Below, piece by piece: positions 62,558-64,000 of a DNA stretch of 64,000 nucleotides (position 1 is the first letter of the stretch; each line of letters opens with the position of its first letter). The position numbers were made by a program, and so were the translations under genes. The notes under the pieces were generated by a model, which worked only from the letters and a program-made list of their open reading frames with translations, was not told where the DNA came from and searched no databases. This DNA is from Betaproteobacteria bacterium (GTDB lineage Bacteria > Pseudomonadota > Gammaproteobacteria > Burkholderiales > UBA3065): the NCBI GenBank assembly GCA_027490755.1, contig JAIXXL010000009.1, positions 1-64,000 of the forward strand, in the 5' to 3' direction.

Positions 62558-64000
62558 ATGAACGAGACTCCTCACCACGTTGACCTGCCGATCGACGACG
62601 ACGAATTGATCGTCATCGACTTCGACGAGGTCGAGGAGGGCGCCTCTTCGGGCCACGACCCTCGCGACGGGGACTACCCCGGCTTTCAGCACTGGTTGAA
62701 GGGCCGGGGTTTGCGGCTGATCGATGCACAGATCCATGCGGAACGGCTGTCGCGCTGGGCGGTTCGGCCCAAGTTCTTGATGGTCTGCGTCGTCAAGGCC
62801 GACGAACTCCCGCTTGTCGCACGCACGCTGGAAAGCCTGGAACGGCAGCTCTACAAGGACTGGATCGTTGTCTTCATCTCGGACCTTGCAGAACCTTCGC
62901 CGATCTTCCGGCAATCCGACTGTCTGGGCTGGGTGCAAGTCGAGTCGCTGACCGACGCGGCCGCTTTGACGGCGCACATGAACGAGTTGCCGGGCCTGCT
63001 CGGAACCGACTGGGTGTCCCTGCTGCCCGCGGGCTTCGAGATGGAAGAACAGGCACTGCTGGTGCTGGGGGATTACATCAACCTGAACCCTGGGTGGGCT
63101 GCGCTCTATACGGATGACTACGCCAGCGATGGGACGGGTGACTTTTCCAGGCCACGCTTCAAGCCCGACTTCGATATCGACCATTACCGCGCTTTCGACT
63201 ACGTCGGCGAGGCGATCTGGTTTAACGCGGAAGCACTGACAGCGACCGGCGGCTTGGTCGAGCTTGGGGCGGCGACTTTTTACGAGATGCTGCTTCGGAC
63301 TTGGGAGCGCGTTGGCGATTCCGGTATCGGGCACATCGCTGAACCTGTACTGAGGCTGCCGCTCGAGTCGATAAGGAAGGATGCAGACTCCCCGATGCAT
63401 GATGCGTCGGTTGCAGCGCATCTGGAGCGCATCGGCGCGGCAGCCACAGTAGGACAGGGCATCGCACCGGGCGTCCGGCAGATCCTCTGGGAACTCGGCG
63501 AGGAGCCCGGCGTCACCGTCGTCATCCCGAGCAGGGACAAGCTTGAGTATCTGGCACCGTGCGTGGAGAGCCTGCTGGCAAAGACCTGCTACCAGAACTA
63601 CGAAGTCCTGGTGGTGAACAACCAGAGCACGGATCCCGACATATTGCGTTGGCTTGAAAAAATTCCTGCCAACAGCGCCGGACGTGTCCGGGTCATTGAC
63701 TGGGATGCCGAGTTCAATTTCTCGGCCATCTGCAATTTCGCTGTTGAGAACGCCCGCGGCGACTTCATTTGTTTACTGAACAATGACACCGAAATCCTTC
63801 AGGAGGAATGGCTTTCTCGCCTAGTGGCGCTGGGAAAGCGTCCTGATGTGGGCGCCGTAGGATGCCGCCTGATGTTCCCCGAGACCGGCAAGGTGCAGCA
63901 TCTCGGCATCGTTCTCGGCCTCGGGCATCACGGCATCGCCGCACATCCGTTTGGCGGCAAATTCGAAATCGACGAGCCGGGTCCGCTCCATATGGCGCAG
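62558..64000 (+). CDS. Family 2 glycosyltransferase, 3' partial
   Basis: A large glycosyltransferase truncated by the window end after 481 codons with no stop. Two GT-A-like parts are visible. Residues 66-105 (KFLMVCVV, then LVARTLESLERQLYKDWIVV) look like a degenerate first domain. From residue 319 a complete GT2 start appears: VTVVIPSRDKLEYLAPCVES, YEVLVVNNQSTD, and the nucleotide-sugar/metal motif LNNDTEI near residue 408. The acidic N-terminus (IDDDELIVIDFDEVEE) is unusual. Codon use is less GC-biased toward the right end. It probably acts in O-antigen or capsule synthesis. The ATG at 62558 follows GGAACAAGGGCACTGGA. Confidence 0.85.
   Translation, partial: MNETPHHVDLPIDDDELIVIDFDEVEEGASSGHDPRDGDYPGFQHWLKGRGLRLIDAQIHAERLSRWAVRPKFLMVCVVKADELPLVARTLESLERQLYKDWIVVFISDLAEPSPIFRQSDCLGWVQVESLTDAAALTAHMNELPGLLGTDWVSLLPAGFEMEEQALLVLGDYINLNPGWAALYTDDYASDGTGDFSRPRFKPDFDIDHYRAFDYVGEAIWFNAEALTATGGLVELGAATFYEMLLRTWERVGDSGIGHIAEPVLRLPLESIRKDADSPMHDASVAAHLERIGAAATVGQGIAPGVRQILWELGEEPGVTVVIPSRDKLEYLAPCVESLLAKTCYQNYEVLVVNNQSTDPDILRWLEKIPANSAGRVRVIDWDAEFNFSAICNFAVENARGDFICLLNNDTEILQEEWLSRLVALGKRPDVGAVGCRLMFPETGKVQHLGIVLGLGHHGIAAHPFGGKFEIDEPGPLHMAQ

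Overview
The window is a dense, high-GC stretch of bacterial chromosome with no tRNA, rRNA, insertion sequence, prophage or CRISPR array that I can see. Gene content and order point to a betaproteobacterium, probably Burkholderiales or a close relative. Pointers are the ilvI-ilvH-ilvC-psd-pssA-leuA string, the mreB-mreC-mreD-mrdA-rodA-rlpA cluster divergent from gatCAB, a sigma factor-DUF3619-DUF3106-RDD cluster, a DUF3460 protein and pyrG-eno-ftsB. The genus cannot be fixed from sequence reading alone. Genes overlap heavily (many ATGA, GTGA or TTGA junctions) and no gene-free stretch exceeds 300 bases.

Region 1-5.8 kb is DNA repair and RNA modification. It begins with a pseudouridine synthase whose N-terminal tail is built from three in-frame 78-bp repeats. 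Next come an ATP-dependent DNA ligase and its partner metallo-beta-lactamase exonuclease. A divergent gene encodes a photolyase/cryptochrome-family protein without the N-terminal antenna domain, and a small unknown gene follows it. The exonuclease/photolyase intergenic region carries three GTYCAAG sites spaced exactly 27 bp apart and an inverted repeat TTGGA-N5-TCCAA. The same inverted repeat with the same spacing reappears 35 kb away in front of a BLUF blue-light sensor gene (38.2-39.1 kb). I read this as a candidate light- or UV-responsive regulon. It is the most interesting signal in the window.

Region 5.8-24.7 kb is housekeeping: transaldolase, tsaB-rimI-uracil DNA glycosylase, lplT, alr, an orphan RnfB-like ferredoxin, queD, the rod-shape/elongasome cluster, the GatCAB amidotransferase, an asparaginase and dsbB. 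Region 24.8-38.2 kb holds glyQS, gmhB (with an unusual Asp-to-Glu change at the general acid position), plsC, gloA, msrB, then pepA-holC-valS-rsmA on the minus strand and lptF-lptG on the plus strand.

Region 38.2-41 kb contains the BLUF protein, whose second BLUF-like half has lost its flavin photochemistry residues, and the sigma factor/DUF3619/DUF3106/RDD operon. Region 41-47.6 kb is branched-chain amino acid and phospholipid synthesis. Region 47.6-53.9 kb is an RND efflux operon that a type IV pilin-like gene reads into. Region 54-62.1 kb has mutL-miaA, DUF3301-rhlE, and pyrG-eno-ftsB. The right end enters a likely surface-polysaccharide region: a small secreted protein and a glycosyltransferase cut by the window edge.
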